From Wuchereria bancrofti (taxonomy: Eukaryota > Nematoda > Chromadorea > Rhabditida > Onchocercidae), in the NCBI GenBank assembly GCA_005281725.1, contig SSBO01000012.1:12485153-12549152 (forward strand): a stretch of 64,000 nucleotides of DNA. The letters are read 5' to 3'. Shown piece by piece: positions 43,301-57,367 of this stretch; within the stretch, counting starts at the first letter, position 1; each line of letters starts with the position of its first letter. The notes under the pieces are model-generated. The model was not told the DNA's origin. It worked only from the letters and a program-made list of their open reading frames with translations, and made no database searches. The translations under genes and the position numbers were made by a program.

Positions 43301-46300
43301 TCAAAATAAAAAAGCAAAAAAAAAAAACGCTTAATGTGAAATAACTACTCTGCTTATCAAGTGAAATATTCAAATTTAAGGAGCTTCCATACCAATTTCT
43401 CTACTTAACTGATGTAATGCTACTGATTTCATATCTTTTTTATTTTTATTGCTTATTTCCTAGCTTTCATAAATTTAAATCTGACAAAATTAAAAATCAA
43501 AATGCCATATATTTATTATGTAACGACCATATGCACTTCCGTTTTATTTACAAATACAAAATATAATCATTTTAACCCAAATATGTTTTTTTAAAAAACT
43601 TATGTCTAGCATTTATTATTGAAAGTTCTTTTTTTTTTGTTTTGTTATTTGTTATAGAAAAGATAAACCGAAAGCAAAAATTAACTATTGTATTGTATTA
43701 TTATTGCTACTATTATTACAACCATTGCCGCTATTGCTATTATTATTATCTGTTTATTATTAATAAAAAAATACTATTATCATTGCTATTGCTATTCATT
43801 ATTATTAGTGTTTACTGATATAACTGTTATTATTAATTTCACTATTATCAATAATATTATTATTGTTAGTGTCACTACCGTTACTATTATTATTAATCAT
43901 TATCACCATTATTATTTACTGTTATTATTATTGTATTATTGTTATATTATTATTATTATTGTTATCGTTATTGTTGTTACTATATTATTGTCGCTATTTT
44001 ATCATTATTATAGGTTATTAATATTATTATTACTACTATTACTATTATCGTTGTTATTGTTATCATTATTATTGTACTATTAATAGGAAATTTTGTTCCT
44101 TCAGTTTAATTTTTTTTTCATTTAAAATTTTTTGAAATAGTTATTTATGCGCATTTTTGAAAGGAAAATTGATTAATCCACAGTTAATGGAAGTATCTAA
44201 CATAAATTTGGTTGCATACATAAAATATTTCGTAGATAGTTTTATTAAATTCATTACTTCATTCCATAAGGCTTGTTACAAACGGAAATTATAAATAAGT
44301 ACTGGTAATCACTGATTATTATTTTTTTATATATATCCCAGAATTTTTTCATTTTCTTAATTTTTTACTTGAGTTAATGAGTGATGATAGCTTATACTCT
44401 AAGCTAAATGAAGCTATCCAAGTCCTTTGTCCTTCTTCAGCGACATGCGACATTTTTTACTGATGTCTTAACTAAACGTGGATTAGCATTTTTTAACGTT
44501 TATGTATAATTAGCTTGACTTATATAAATAACATTTCTTGTTTTTATGAATAACATTACAACTTTTTTATACTAACATATCAGTAAATACAATAAACTTT
44601 TTTTTTCCTATAAATTTCCATTTCTTTTTAAATTAATTAAATTACTTTTTTTACAAATACAAGATTTGGTAACGCATTGTTAAAACGTAAAATTTTAAAC
44701 AAAATGAAAATTTTACAACACTTTGAAATTATCTAAATGATGACTCAAAGATAAGAATAAACATTAATCATTCAAAAAAAGAAAATCAAAACTGAAATAA
44801 AATTTTGATAAAAACGAAAGAGAAGTAATAAAAATTGAGGCGAGAAAGGCTAAGTTGAAATTGAAAAAAAAAAGTTTTGAGGAAAGAAGAAATTATGTGA
44901 AATAACTGTGGATAAAATGTCAGAGAAAAAATGAAGAAGAGAAATGAATCTGTTTATTTGTTTTGCAAACTCATAATTTCGTCTCCTTTTCGGGTTACTT
45001 TTACCTTTTCGCTTTTTTTTGGTTGAAAATTAATAAAAAGAAAGAAAAGATATGCAAAATGAAGAGAGAAAGCGATCAAAACAATTAAACAAAGAAATAA
45101 ACAAACATACAAACATGGATAAAAACGAAAAAAATTTAATATTTTATAAATATTTAAAAAGGATATTTTCATTCGATAAAAAAATGTAAACAATGAAAAG
45201 AGAAAAATTTGAACGAAACGGAAATAATGAAAAAATTGTTAAACAATAATTTGCTTCATTATAATTGTCTTCAATTTTTTGAAATCAGAGATCAAAAAGT
45301 GTTAGTTTCATCGTTTTTCAAAAAAATTTTCATCCATATCATCATTAATTATTGTTAAAATGTTGTGATAGATTTTTTCTTCTTTTTTTTTTTTAAAAAA
45401 AGAAGAAAAAAAAATGAAAAAATGTTCATCAGGAAATATTTTTTAAAAATAATTATTGGACATTTATTCTATCAGCGGACAGTTAGTTATTAATTAGTTT
45501 TATATTTCTCATAATGAAAAGAAAGACATAGAATGAGCAAAAATATGAGTAAGATAATAATTTGATAATATTTTAGGTCAATTATTAATTAATTACATAA
45601 TTGTTAATTAATAAAACGTTTAAAAGTGACATGAAATCAAGCGATCATATTATCATTTCAAACATTTTCAAATTAGCTTTTTCATGCTATCTAAATTTGA
45701 CTTTATCTTTTGCACAATACACTGCTATCATGCATAATAGTTTCAAAAGATAATCAAAATTAAATTTGCAAAAAAAGAAAAAAATTTGTAACCTACGAAT
45801 GGAATCTATTTGCTTGGTTAAGAAAAAATGAAAAAAGATAATTATTACAGGAATAAATTTAATTCAATTTGAAGAATGCATGATTAATAATAGAAACTGA
45901 AAATAATTCAAACATTAATACATATTTTTCCTAGCATTTGTTCAAATTAGAGCAAATTAAAATTATGAACATTTGAAAAGTTTTTATCAAGAATGAAAAA
46001 TGAAAAATTTGAGAAATTCTGCAAGTTTGTTGCGAAATTTTTAGATTTTTAAAACGACAAATGAAAAAGTTAGATAGGTAATATCTATTTGGTGAAGTGA
46101 TATTGACAATTGAGTTATGATTAGTGTAATATTACAATTCTATTTGTAAATATCTGATTACATGGAAACTAGTAATTGGCTGATCGTTGATGAATTTGTA
46201 TTCTTATCATTATTAGTTCTATCTTAATTTATATTCATAATTTTTTGAGCTTTCTTTTTGAATAAATTGAATAAAAATTTTGAATTAATTGGAGAATTCA

Positions 46301-49300
46301 GTTTTAGTTCGATCAGAAAAACAAAGCATTAAAAATTAAATGTGATTTTTGATTTCTGACCAATTTTATATATTTTAATTGTTATCAAATAAAATATTCA
46401 TGATTATCTGTTCTTATTTCTGTTTAATTTACATCAGTAATTGAGAGTTTTTTTTTTCAAATAATTCCTTTATCTTTTATCAGCAAATTAATCAGTAAAC
46501 TAATTTATGTTAATTATACTGGGATAATAAATAATGAAAATGGCACAATTAAATTTCCCATCAAATAGCACAATCTTTTCAATATCACAAATTCTTATTT
46601 AAAATGATTTCATTTAGTTAAAACATTATTTTCGTTTAAAAGTACAAATTTTAAAAAGCTAAACGAACAGAATTGTTTAAAAATTTAAAATAAAAAAAAA
46701 ATGAGAAAGTGAAAAAGCGAAGGATAATCAACGGTAGCAATTATTAACAAAATACGAAGGGAAGAGTCAACGTTTCCAAAGATTTTCTTTTCTTTTTTTT
46801 GTAAAAGAAAAAAGAATAGAAAATAGAAGATTAGTTAAAATTTCTCTCTCTTCTTTTTCGTTTTCTTCAAAAAATTTTTGTTCTTTTTACAAAAAAAGAA
46901 AAAAAAAAAGAAAAAGATGAAAGAAGGTGTTTGACTTATTTGCCAAATTTTTTTTTAATTGGAATAATATCAACAAATTTTTTCCCTCAAAAAGAAAAGT
47001 TAAAATCACTTGTTACTACGGTAAATAATTGTTAATTTTGTGGAATAATTCTGATAAGGGCTAATGAATTTATTTATTGTATAATTAGCATTTATCTAAT
47101 TTAAACTATTTGTAACTACTAATTTTAACCATTTCGTCAAATTTAATGAATGAAAACAGCCTTTTTTTGTATATTACGTTAGATTTAATTCCTAAATTTT
47201 ATTTAAAATCCGTAATTCCAGTTTATCGTTAATTTCTTGAATTTTTGTCACAACAATTAATTGATTAATTTACTCATTGAATGTATTTTTAAACACATGT
47301 ACACAAAGTATAAAAAAAATGATACATTTCTTTTTAACTTATTTAAAACATTCGAAATATATTGTGCACTTTATTTTAATAAAATTTAATATTAAGGATT
47401 TATGTTTGCAACAGAAGTTTTTGAAAGCAAAATCAAATTTTTAATTTTCAAAAGTAGTCGATCTAACATTTTCGTTAATCGTTTCATTTCTTTCTTTTAT
47501 CTTTCTTCAGTATTCGTATTAATTTAATTACTTTCTAACTAAATTTTAGTAGAGTCATATTTCATTTAATAAATCATTATTTTACACATTTCCTATGCAT
47601 ATCTTTAAATCTAAAATAAATAATTTATTTATTCGTATTTGAAAATAGGCTAAAAACAAGTACCAATATAAAATGGGATGAAATAATAAATTAATGTTTG
47701 TCGTTTTATCTTTTCAAGCAAATAAATTTCTTTCTTGTTAAAATTACTGGTTAATTATTGAATTTTCATTAATTTCTTATATACTGCTTAAACAATATTT
47801 TAAAAAATTGGCAAAGGAATTTATGTTTTGTTTTGCCTTTGTAATTTTATTAAATAATATTTTTAATGAAATCACCTTTTTTCTTTAAATTTAATGAAAA
47901 CATTTTATTTTTTTAAGAGAAAAACAAGGAAAAAAACATTGATTAATTCACTTTTTCTGTTATTTTCTTTCTTTCGTATTTATCGAAACAATTATTTCAG
48001 CAACTTTATGACACAAAATGGATGAAATGGCAGATGAAGACAAATGAGCGCAGCTGTTGCATAGAGAAACGAATGTTTCGCTATGATTTGATTCACTCCA
48101 AAAATTTCGATGAAATATTAAGGTACATTTGGAAATAAAGAGAGGAAGACATGCAGAGAGAGATAGAGAACGAAGGTACAGAAAAGAAGAGAGAGAGGAA
48201 AATAAAGTTTATTATTAAGACTTAACTGAATTTAACAAAAGTCATAACCTTCATCAAGGATAGTTAGTGAGTGTGTACAATTCAATTTAATTGCTTATCA
48301 GTGGGATATTTTACTGCTTATGATTTTTACATTTATCTTTCTAAACTTATTTGTAAAATATATGTGTTAACCGAAAATTTATTTAGCTTTTAATTTATGC
48401 TTTTTTTTTAAAATTAGTACAGTGTGATATCATTTGTTAAATTTGTTTCATCTTTGAAGTGAAGTATTTCGGGCGTTCTATTTAAATCATTTTATTTTTA
48501 ATATATCATTTACTGTTTTAACTAATCTGAAATTAATAAATTAAGAAATAATTTTAATGACGACAGTAAAAATGAAATTTAAAAATACTGATTTAATAAA
48601 TTTCGTTTTGCATTATACGTTTGTTTTCAATTAAATAAATTGAAGATTTTGTAACTTTAAAATTAAAATAATTCAATTAATGCTAGCAGGATCATTTGCA
48701 TTTTCTTCATGGCAGAAGTAAAACCAAAACTTCGTCGAGTTGTTACATTTACCAAAAATAATCACCGTTGGTCCAGGACATTCGATGAAAATGATTTAAG
48801 GTCACTAATTTGATCCATTCTGTAACCGATTTATTGATTTACTAATACATCGCTTCCAACTTTTTTTTTTCTTTTTTTTTTCAAAACACACACAGTCCAT
48901 TTCACCGTTTTTTCAACATTATAAACTGAAACAAACTATTATCGCTTAGCTTTTCCTATTAGTAATATTTGGCCCAGGAATGAATATAGCATATTGGCAG
49001 AAAAAGCTTTGAGTCATTCAATTGGCCAATTTAAAAAAATATGTTGCATCTTTTTTCTCTGGCAGCTATTTTAAGCGTATAAGAAAATTACTTTTACATT
49101 CTTTTTTGAAGTAATTAAAATGATCGATTTGTGCAAAAGTGAGTAATGTAAGTTTCAGAAATGAATGAGTGATTGATTTGGTTAATGATAAGATCTGATA
49201 TCGTTCACATTGATTGATTTGTTTACTCCATTCATTTTTGCAGTAAGATAACCAAATTAATCAGTTAAACCGAATTAAATGATAAGATTTAATTTGCTTA

Positions 49301-50031
49301 TTTTACATTCCTATTGAACTATAATTGCTTAATAATATTTTATGATAAAGTATAAGCAATGTTTTTCTAGAATAAAACCAAAAAACTCTTACCATAAACT
49401 CTTAATGATTGATTGACTGATCGATTGATTGCTTCTTATCTATTAGCTTCTTAATAATCGATAACTTGATTACATATTAATATTGGTCATGGTTTTAAGG
49501 AAAAAGAAAATGATACTTTATTGATTTATCACTAAAAATAAATGATTAATTAGATAATGAAGCATATTTTTGAACATTCAGATTTTTTAGCATAATCGTA
49601 CAAAGAAAATCTGCATAAATATATTAAGGTGTTATCATTTATGATAAGAAATTTATTGCATTTGAATTAGAAGTAAGTAATATTCTCAATCATTAAAGCG
49701 GTAGTATCATCATTTAGTCTGCCGGTATGTTCCAATTTGTTTAAAAGAACTAATTAACATAAAACTTACAAACATACAAGTTACTTGAACTTCTTGATGT
49801 AGGTTTAATCAAGTAATTTGTAATTTACAAAACTTACAAAATCATAAAAAAAAAAAATGAACTAAAGAATTAAATATGAGTTATGTAATCCAAGATCAAT
49901 TATTTAAATTTTTTAGGAAAGAAGAAGAACCGAAAGGCAAATGTCATGAGAGAGTTGAAATTGACAGAAAAGATGTTTCTGATAATGGGTCAAAAAATGC
50001 TGCATTTAAACGGAGTCAGACGTTGAACTGA
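37317..50031 (+). CDS. Candidate multi-exon gene of unknown function with micro-exons and very long introns
   Basis: Seven short open segments with splice sites join in phase: 37317-37407, 38235-38324, 38490-38513 (24 nt), 41412-41446 (35 nt), 48001-48122, 48690-48800 and 49917-50031 (TGA). Each is closed in the other frames or bounded by good TTTCAG/GTAAG-type signals. Sample peptides: KDQWLKHKHKPKESSREKDQ, HLTNIPSILTNHKSYELIR, LYDTKWMKWQMKTNERSCC, RRVVTFTKNNHRWSRTFDEN and a charged end KNAAFKRSQTLN. The last three exons are the best supported. The 35-nt exon is weak, and the 6.5-kb intron before 48001 is large. No start codon is identified and I recognise no family. A shorter gene starting at ATG 48710 (MAEVKPKLRR) is an alternative. 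Confidence 0.4.
39254..39595 (-). CDS. Candidate first coding exon (114 codons), possibly another CAP N-terminus
   Basis: An ATG-initiated frame (MSFIWDFFCRCFQREYQLRN...) of non-repetitive composition runs to ACT|GTTAGT, a good donor in phase 0. It contains several cysteines, SYLSGSGTNSGHACCDTS-type stretches and ITPSPVLNQT at the end. The next clear acceptor on this strand with a phase-0 open frame is the CAP exon 1 acceptor at 35567, where the frame reads through ASELYVHNEEQQ into the CAP N-terminus. The link is inference. It could instead be the start of an independent gene. Confidence 0.4.
39669..39726. repeat. 29-bp tandem duplication
   Basis: Two adjacent 29-bp copies (39669-39697 and 39698-39726) differ at one base. 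Seen directly. Confidence 0.9.
39884..40076 (-). CDS. Candidate terminal exon encoding a polybasic, membrane-anchored C-terminus
   Basis: After an acceptor (TTTTTTTATTAAG) a 64-codon frame runs to TAA at 39884. It begins with a polybasic stretch (EEKKRKKRRRRK), continues with FRYDDNICPQTFYTFINF and ends in a strongly hydrophobic segment (FAVIITAALFMILLLRFLLN), as in a tail-anchored protein. An ATG at 40132 would extend the frame upstream without splicing. The upstream part of the gene was not found and the family is not recognised. Confidence 0.35.
41935..42270. repeat. Degenerate tandem repeat, about 30-bp unit
   Basis: The phrase aatgttcaaaataaaaac with small changes recurs about every 30 bp, for example near 41938, 41968 and 42027, with more diverged copies to about 42260. 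Some copies read as tttaaaataaaaa. Period and copy number are by eye. Confidence 0.6.
43690..44085. repeat. Long imperfect trinucleotide array (ATT/TTA/CTA/GTT)
   Basis: About 400 bp made almost only of interrupted ATT-type triplets. The 131-codon open frame through it (I/L/Y/T/V runs) follows from the period-3 repeat and is not a gene. Confidence 0.9.
45370..46916. repeat. Pyrimidine/purine hairpin-like tracts
   Basis: Imperfect inverted repeats of T/C runs facing A/G runs occur at about 45370-45415, 46785-46815 and 46845-46916. They could form hairpins. No coding content; seen directly. Confidence 0.5.
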
Positions 50032-53000
50032 TTATGAATTCCGATTATTTGTAGTGCTGCGAGGCTGATTCTTGCTAAGTTAATTCCTTTTGAATCCAGT
50101 TTTATTCATTTTTTTTCTAATTTAAAATATACTTACATACTATGTCAGCATAACTTTGTTCATCGTTTAATAAAATATCAAAATTTTGAGGCAGTGTTTC
50201 TGTTATCTCAAATTTTAATGATAAAATTTAATGAATATAGACATGGTAAAAATCTGAAAGTACTGAAAGTTACCCAGCATGATAGGTAGATTTTTACCGT
50301 AAGTACATCACATAATTGATTTTTCAAGAAATAAGTAGCAAAAAAAAGAAAACGTTTTCGTGAATGATTAATGAACTTTGACAACAATTATTGATAAGAT
50401 CATAGTCCAATTTTCCATTTTACCATTTATTTCCATTATAAAAATTCCTGGATTTAGCATGATGATGTACCTACGATGCATTACTTATTTGGCGAAATTG
50501 ATTTGTTATGATGTAATGATTAGTTGTAACGAATTTTTGATAACTTTAAACAACACAATAGTTAACATATAGTTGTGCATATTTATCAATTTAACGAAAA
50601 GTCAATTTAACGAAATTTTTGTAGTTTCTTTTCTTTTTCGTTTTTGAAATATTTGTTGACATCGTATGAAAAAAAGCGAAAGTTAGTAAATCTTCTTAAT
50701 GACTAAAAATAAACCAGAAATAAATAATTTAAGTAGTTAGATTAAATGGAGAAAGAATAAATTTAGCGCGAAAAAAAATATAACACTGGATCGGTATGAA
50801 ATTCGCTGAAGAAAATTTGTCTTTGTTTGAAAATATAAAAGATGGAACGCTTAAATCAAATTAATTTCTACCCGAATATTCTTCAAATTTTTTATAGATA
50901 TACATGCTGATATGCATTGTTGTATCAATGTATTTCGGAATGATATTTTGATTGATAAGCGTATTTAACTTTCAAAAAAAAGGCAAAAAAGTTAGTTAAC
51001 TTTTGTATCATCCAGTTGATTAAATCGATTAGTCCGGAACAGCTAATAACTAATACATAAATTGAATAGGAGAAAATAAATAGATTCATTTAAAAGATGC
51101 CATTTCCAGGTGATAAACCAATGGTTTGACAAAATAAAGCTAACAAATCAAACTATATATTTTTATAACTTAATTCGATGCATAGCTTAAATAGTGATCG
51201 AAGTTATGCAATATCAGTGTTGGAGCAACAAGAATTTTTGTTAAAAAAAAATGAATTAAACATAATCTCTAAAAAGATGTTGCATAAAAGATAAAAGATC
51301 ATGCGTGATGAGAAATGTTGACAGTGGTTTCATTTTTCATTAACATGATCTTAAGTAAAGGGAGTGAAAAGGGATCCAAAATTATTATCTAATATTTATT
51401 TATTATCAGTTTATCACTTGACTAGCATTTCGATACTAACGATTTTATAAAAATTTATTGCTGTAATTACCAAGAAGAATGAATTGAAAATGATAAAATA
51501 ATGTCAACAGTTTATCATTTAATTAGTACATTGATTTTTTTAATACAATTTATTGTTAACTTGCAGAACGATGTTAATTGCAAGATTTAAGAAATTTTTA
51601 ATGGATATAGTAAAAACAATTGAAAATGATGAAATAATTTAAAGACCTATAATCTTGTAGTTTTACCTGCTGTTTAGATTACCACAATAATCTTAGTTTC
51701 ATAATTTAATCCATTCACAATAGGTACATTTTCAAATAAAATTCATTTTTGGAGTTGAGAACTGAAAATAATAAAATTGTCTACGGTTTATCATCTTGTC
51801 TCTTAATTAGTATTTCCAAGTAATATCTTGATTAGTACTTGACTAGTAATAATATTTTTGTAATGTTTGTTGTTAAAATTGCCAAAAAAATATGTTACTC
51901 GGAAGATAAAAGGTATGTCTGATGGACAGAGTAGAAGGAATTAAGATAATTAAATACGTTAATAAACTACCATTTTGTAATTTTATTAACATTTAATGGT
52001 CATATTTTGACAAAATCCATTGTTAAATTCCCAGAAATGTGCAAATTGCAAGATTGCAAGAGCACTGAAAACGTAATTTAATTCTGCTTAGATGAAAAAA
52101 ACCTAAATGAAGAAAAAAATTCCAACCCAAACGGAATTTCGAGAGAAATTTGGAGGTTATTCCTTTGAATTAAAAAAATGTGCCTCAACTTTTTCATCAT
52201 GATAAGGGAAGCTAAAAACATTTTAAAAAACTATACGAATTAGTTTATTTTTCCGAATTTCTATTTTCATGCTACCAGATATGAAATAATTCAATTAATA
52301 AGTTTTAATTTCCTTCTTAAACATTTTAAATGAGCAATTTTTTCATTCTATATAGTATCACTCGTTTTCTGCTTTTAGGAAAAATTGAAGACAGAAAGTT
52401 TTTTTCTCCTCTGTATGTTTTCATTACAACTGTTTACAACGTTTATTTTCAAGATTTTATGAAAAAAACCTAAATCTATGTAAATTTTGATCACCGATAA
52501 ACTCATCAAATATATTTATATATTCATTAGCTATCCGGCATATAACATACGACTAGTAAACGTTCACAAATTTTGTGTAGAAAATATTCTTATCAAAAAA
52601 TTTCCTCCTAAAAATATATCAAATGATTCACATATATATCCATTTGATTTTATCAGTTTAGTGCTTATTCTAAAAATAATTCATGCTTATGAGTCAGCCG
52701 ACAAATCATAACTGCTATTACGTAACACTGAAGTTTGATAAACATTTCTGTCGCTGATATATTTGACAAATGTTCATTAAAGGCAAAAAAATGTTCAAGA
52801 AAAATGGTCCTGAATTCATTTTTTAAATTATATAATAATAAATCAACATCTTATCAGTTTCAGATAATTATTTTTTTTCTTTTGAGACCTTGTTTAAATG
52901 ATAAAATAAGGAAAAAGTAGGACAAATTTCTCAAATACTAACCCACTTATCTTTAGGCAATTTTAGGTAATTACAAACTGAACTGTAATGCATAGATAAT

Positions 53001-53400
53001 AAACACGTTGTGTTAGAGTGCTGGAAAACAATTACCAAATCTTGACAAAACGCCTTTTCTGCTGAGAAATTTTTCTGTCACCAACTGGAAATCATTCTTA
53101 AATGTATTGTATTAATCATCAAATTTATATAAAAATATTATAAGTAAAAACTTACATAGTATTTCTTCGTAAATTCAATCAAAAGTGTTTATAAATATTC
53201 AATTTTTAAATAGAATTTGCTAAAATCCCATGTGAATTTATACAATAAGTGGTTTTGAGAAGAAAAATGAAAACTGCATTTGAATTGAATGAATTTTCCT
53301 GACAGGTATTAGTGGTTGCTTAAAAGAAGCAACCAAAATTTTTATCATGTTTTGAGCAAAGTAATATCAGCTTTTATAGATGATAAACCAGAGTATATTC
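50032..53400. other. AT-rich gene-poor stretch
   Basis: No supported gene. Open frames of 60-75 codons at 50378 and 52487 (+) have low-complexity, I/L/K/Y-rich translations and no convincing splice partners. Confidence 0.5.
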
Positions 53401-54560
53401 CGTAATGCAAGAAAAAACTATATGAAAACAAAACATAAGAAAACAACATGCGAGGTGCAAGTTGCATGCAGAAATGAGGTCAATAATAAAATATTTACTT
53501 ACAAATAGAATGAGGACAGAAGCATACGAAATTATTGAGGGAGTAGACAAAAAACATAAAATATGTGCATTTTGTACGCAATTTTTCCGAAGCAAAGTGA
53601 AGTATCTTTGATTAGTTAAAACTCATTAAAAACAAAAACGAAAAAAAAAGAAAAAGGAAAAAATAAAATGAAATCACTTATTAATCACATGTAAGTAAAT
53701 TACAGAAATGCATTCAAACCACATGTAAAGAAGCGACATTCAAAATACAGGTTAATGAAAAGCATAAATTTAAATCTAAAAAACATGAAAAATAGATCAA
53801 TAGTAAAATATCTACAAAAGCATGCAAAATTGTTGAGACGTATACAGGTTAGCAGAAATTCTTGCAGTTAGTATGCAAAAGTAAGGGTTGAACATAAAGT
53901 TAAGGAAAAAGAAATATAAACAAAGTAGAGTAAACATATAAAATTATGACAAAGTACATCAAAGGCATAAAAGTACAAATTAATGAGAAAAATATCTCTG
54001 ATTAAAAAGAAAAAAATGCATTGAATTTGAAATGGATCATACAAGATGTAATAAATTGAGAAAAACACATGCAGTTAGTAGGAACGCATTTTAAGAAGAA
54101 ACATGAAAAAAATAAATCACGGCGAAAACAAAGTGAAGGAAAAATACATATAGTGAATATGAGATACAAAATAATTTCAATTAAGAAAACATTCATTGAA
54201 TTGAAATGAATCACATGAATGTGGTATATGAAATACATATAAATTTGACAGAAATATAAACAGTTAATAAAAACGCATGCAAAACAAAATGCTACGAAAA
54301 AGCATGCAAAAGTAAGTTAGAATTAAATACAAAGAAAAAATGCATATAAACTAGTACAAAATTACTAAAGAATAAATCAAGACATAAAGGTATAAGTTCT
54401 GGAGAAAAATTTTTCAATTAAAAAAAGAAATTAGAAAGCAATTATAAAATACATAGAAATGAAAAACTCAAAATGGATGCAAGGCGCAAATATAAGTTGC
54501 AAAGAAGGATGAAATAAGCGCACTAAAAATTGGATAAGTGAAGTAAGTTATCATAAATAT
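53400..54560. repeat. Degenerate tandem satellite, period about 200 bp
   Basis: Diverged copies of a block containing gcagttagtaggaacgcat, then a run like aagtgaaggaaaaatacatata, recur near 53865, 54071 and 54263. A second shared phrase, tcaatantaaaatat, recurs near 53480 and 53800. The array is old and A-rich; its borders are estimates. Confidence 0.45.
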
Positions 54561-56792
54561 ATGCAATGGTAGAAATGAAACAATGGGCAGAGATGATTCA
54601 AAATACAAAATAAAAATCAAACAGAAAATAATCCACAATGCCAAAAAACATAATGAAATTATTTGTTGCTAAAGACAAAATTTGAGAATCAGTAATGAAC
54701 GAAGTTAATCCAATGATCTGAACAGATTTTGCTTCGAATTCGAAAATGTTATAATTACAATAACTTGAAAAAAAAAAATAATGTAATCGAACAAACAAGT
54801 ATTTAAAACAATTGCAAAGTAATCAGGAAGACAATAACTCAGATACTAGATAAAAAGTTTATATACGTCAAAATTATGATCCACCAGAAAATGACAATGG
54901 TCAAAAGTTAAAAATTTAACTTTGTTTTTCTTATCAGAAAATTAATTTGCTGAATAGTGAAGCTCATTTGACCTACTGTAACAACCTATGCCGAATATTG
55001 AACTATATAAAGAAACAAAAAACAATATTTGGAGTGGAACAAAACGAAAAAAGTTCAAGAAAAGATGAAATCAAACCGATTAGTGCAGAACAAAGCCAAA
55101 TCCTATGCATTACATTTTGACATCTTCGTGAAAAAAGAACCACTAAGAGAGAACAAAAATAACAATTCATAAAAAGAATATACAAGTATATAAACACATA
55201 ATTAATATAACAATTTACTAATGAAACTCTCACAACTGCGACCTCTTCTTAAAATAAAAATAGCTCCTCTTCCGGTGAGTTATAAATTTGATAAAACAAC
55301 GAAGTCAAGAAAAATTAAAAGAAGCTAAATCCCTAACACAATTAATGAATTACCAAGAACAACAGAAAAATTACTGTAAAATAAAACTAAGTAGTATTTC
55401 TTGCACAAAGAAATACAGTCAAAACACCCTATCTAAAAATAGACGAAATTTTAGAAGTGATTAATAATTACTAATTCATGAATGATATACGGTAAAAGTC
55501 TTTAAATATCAAGAAAATTTTTGAAATTTAAAAAGAAATGCTCACCAAATACATCATTACAAACACATACAAAGTGACAAAAACAAAAAACAATAAACAT
55601 TCAAGCAACAAATGTAAGCGCAGATGTCAGAGAAAAAAATTATACAATACTCCTCAATTTGATTCAACAACTTGCTTAAACCGAAATATCTAGCGTATGA
55701 ATATAACCAATAATGAACACAAAAAGGAATTAATTTTTTCTTATACAAAAAATATTATCATTAACACTAAATTTCACAGTAAATCATATTTTTACATTTT
55801 AATTTATCGAATATCAAAATAGAAAAATATTTAAACGCACTAGATAATCAAAGTAATCAAACATAAAACTGAAGTTCAAAAAATTCAACCAGAACTGACT
55901 CCTTAAAAATAAAGACATCTTTGAATATTCAAAAAATAATCTAGACCACTGATATTCTCGAACATTTAATTTCCTAACCAAAAATTTAAAGAGAAGGAAA
56001 GACTGATAAAAATGAAAAATAATCAAGATTAAAAAAGAACTAACTACAAATTAGTACCTAATACTTCTATAATTAGACAAATTCTTAAATTCAAACTTAT
56101 AATGGAAGTATAACAGACTCACTACAGTATATTACATCTTCATACTTTCTAAAACCAAACAGTTTCTATGAAATAATATCGTCCTTAATGCTAATAACAC
56201 AAAAAATTTACTAATTTGCTACATGCTATTAAATTTTTCCTATAAAATAATTAAAGGTGCGAAATCAATTGAAAACTTAGAAATATTGCATACACTAACA
56301 AATAAAAAATTTTTTCATACATGTTATGGATAAAATTTGAAAATATGACAAGCAAATCAAAGTTAAAGAATTAGGGAACCAGCACTGAATATCAAACAAT
56401 CCTCTAACGACACATAGTTGAACCCAAACATCCAAATTCAAATTTACTAAATCTAACAAAATATTAAAATATACGAAAAATTAAGTCGTAAGATGAAAAA
56501 ATCTGAAATAAAAGAGATTAAATTGTATGAGTCAGTAGCTGACACCTATAATGATTTATTCATACCACCACTCAGTAATTGGAAAAATAAAGTGGAATAG
56601 GAAGGGTGGAAAAAAAGAAAAAACAACATGGAAAATAAAGATAGACAGTAACTACGACAAGAAAAAACTAATATAAGACAATTAAATTTAACTGCTGCAT
56701 AAAAAAAAGGAAAACAATATGTAAGAAATAATTAAAATAATCAAAGACATTAAAAAATAGGAAAAAAGCAGATGAATAAGTAGGAAAACAAT

Positions 56793-57025
56793 GTGTCAAT
56801 AATCCATTTTATTTCTTTTTGTTTTTACTTTTATTTCCTTCTTTCTTTGTATTTCTTAGTTCTTCTATTTCTTTATTTCTTCATTTTTTGTTTTTTATTT
56901 TCCTTTCACTTTTTTCATACTCTCTTTTTTCATTTTTTCTTTTTTTTTATTGTTTCATTTTTTTGTTTCTTCTTATTTCTTATATTTTCTTATTCTTTTG
57001 TCTTTATGAAATATGTTTCAAATTA
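56793..57025. repeat. Pyrimidine-rich low-complexity tract
   Basis: About 230 bp of T with scattered C on + strand, directly after several kb that are A-rich on the same strand. The long F/L/S-rich open frames here are composition artefacts. Confidence 0.8.
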
Positions 57026-57367
57026 ATGAACAGAAACAAAACTGAAAAACAAAAACACTAGTTGGAAACAAAAATCGCAACGAAATAAGAATTCCAATAT
57101 CCCTACCCAAAACTATTTTTTCAAAGATTATTGATGCGTAATCATAGTTCTCCGAAAATAATAAACCAATGTAACTTTAATTAACTGAAATTTTGAGAGC
57201 AAACGAGAAATAAAAAATTCGAAATCATCGTTGCGACTTTGGGAACTAAAAAAATTCGCAAGTTAGTAATAAATACTCATTAAAAAAAAGTAGTACCAAT
57301 TCTGTCTTTTTTTTATTTTTTATTTTTCATTTTTTGGTTTTTCTTTTTTCTTTTGTTTTTAACATAT

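Noticed and set aside
43688..44083. 131-codon + strand frame
   Set aside because: It is the translation of a period-3 microsatellite, so absence of stops is expected.
56793..57061. Two overlapping F/L/S-rich frames
   Set aside because: They are products of a pyrimidine-rich tract, not genes.
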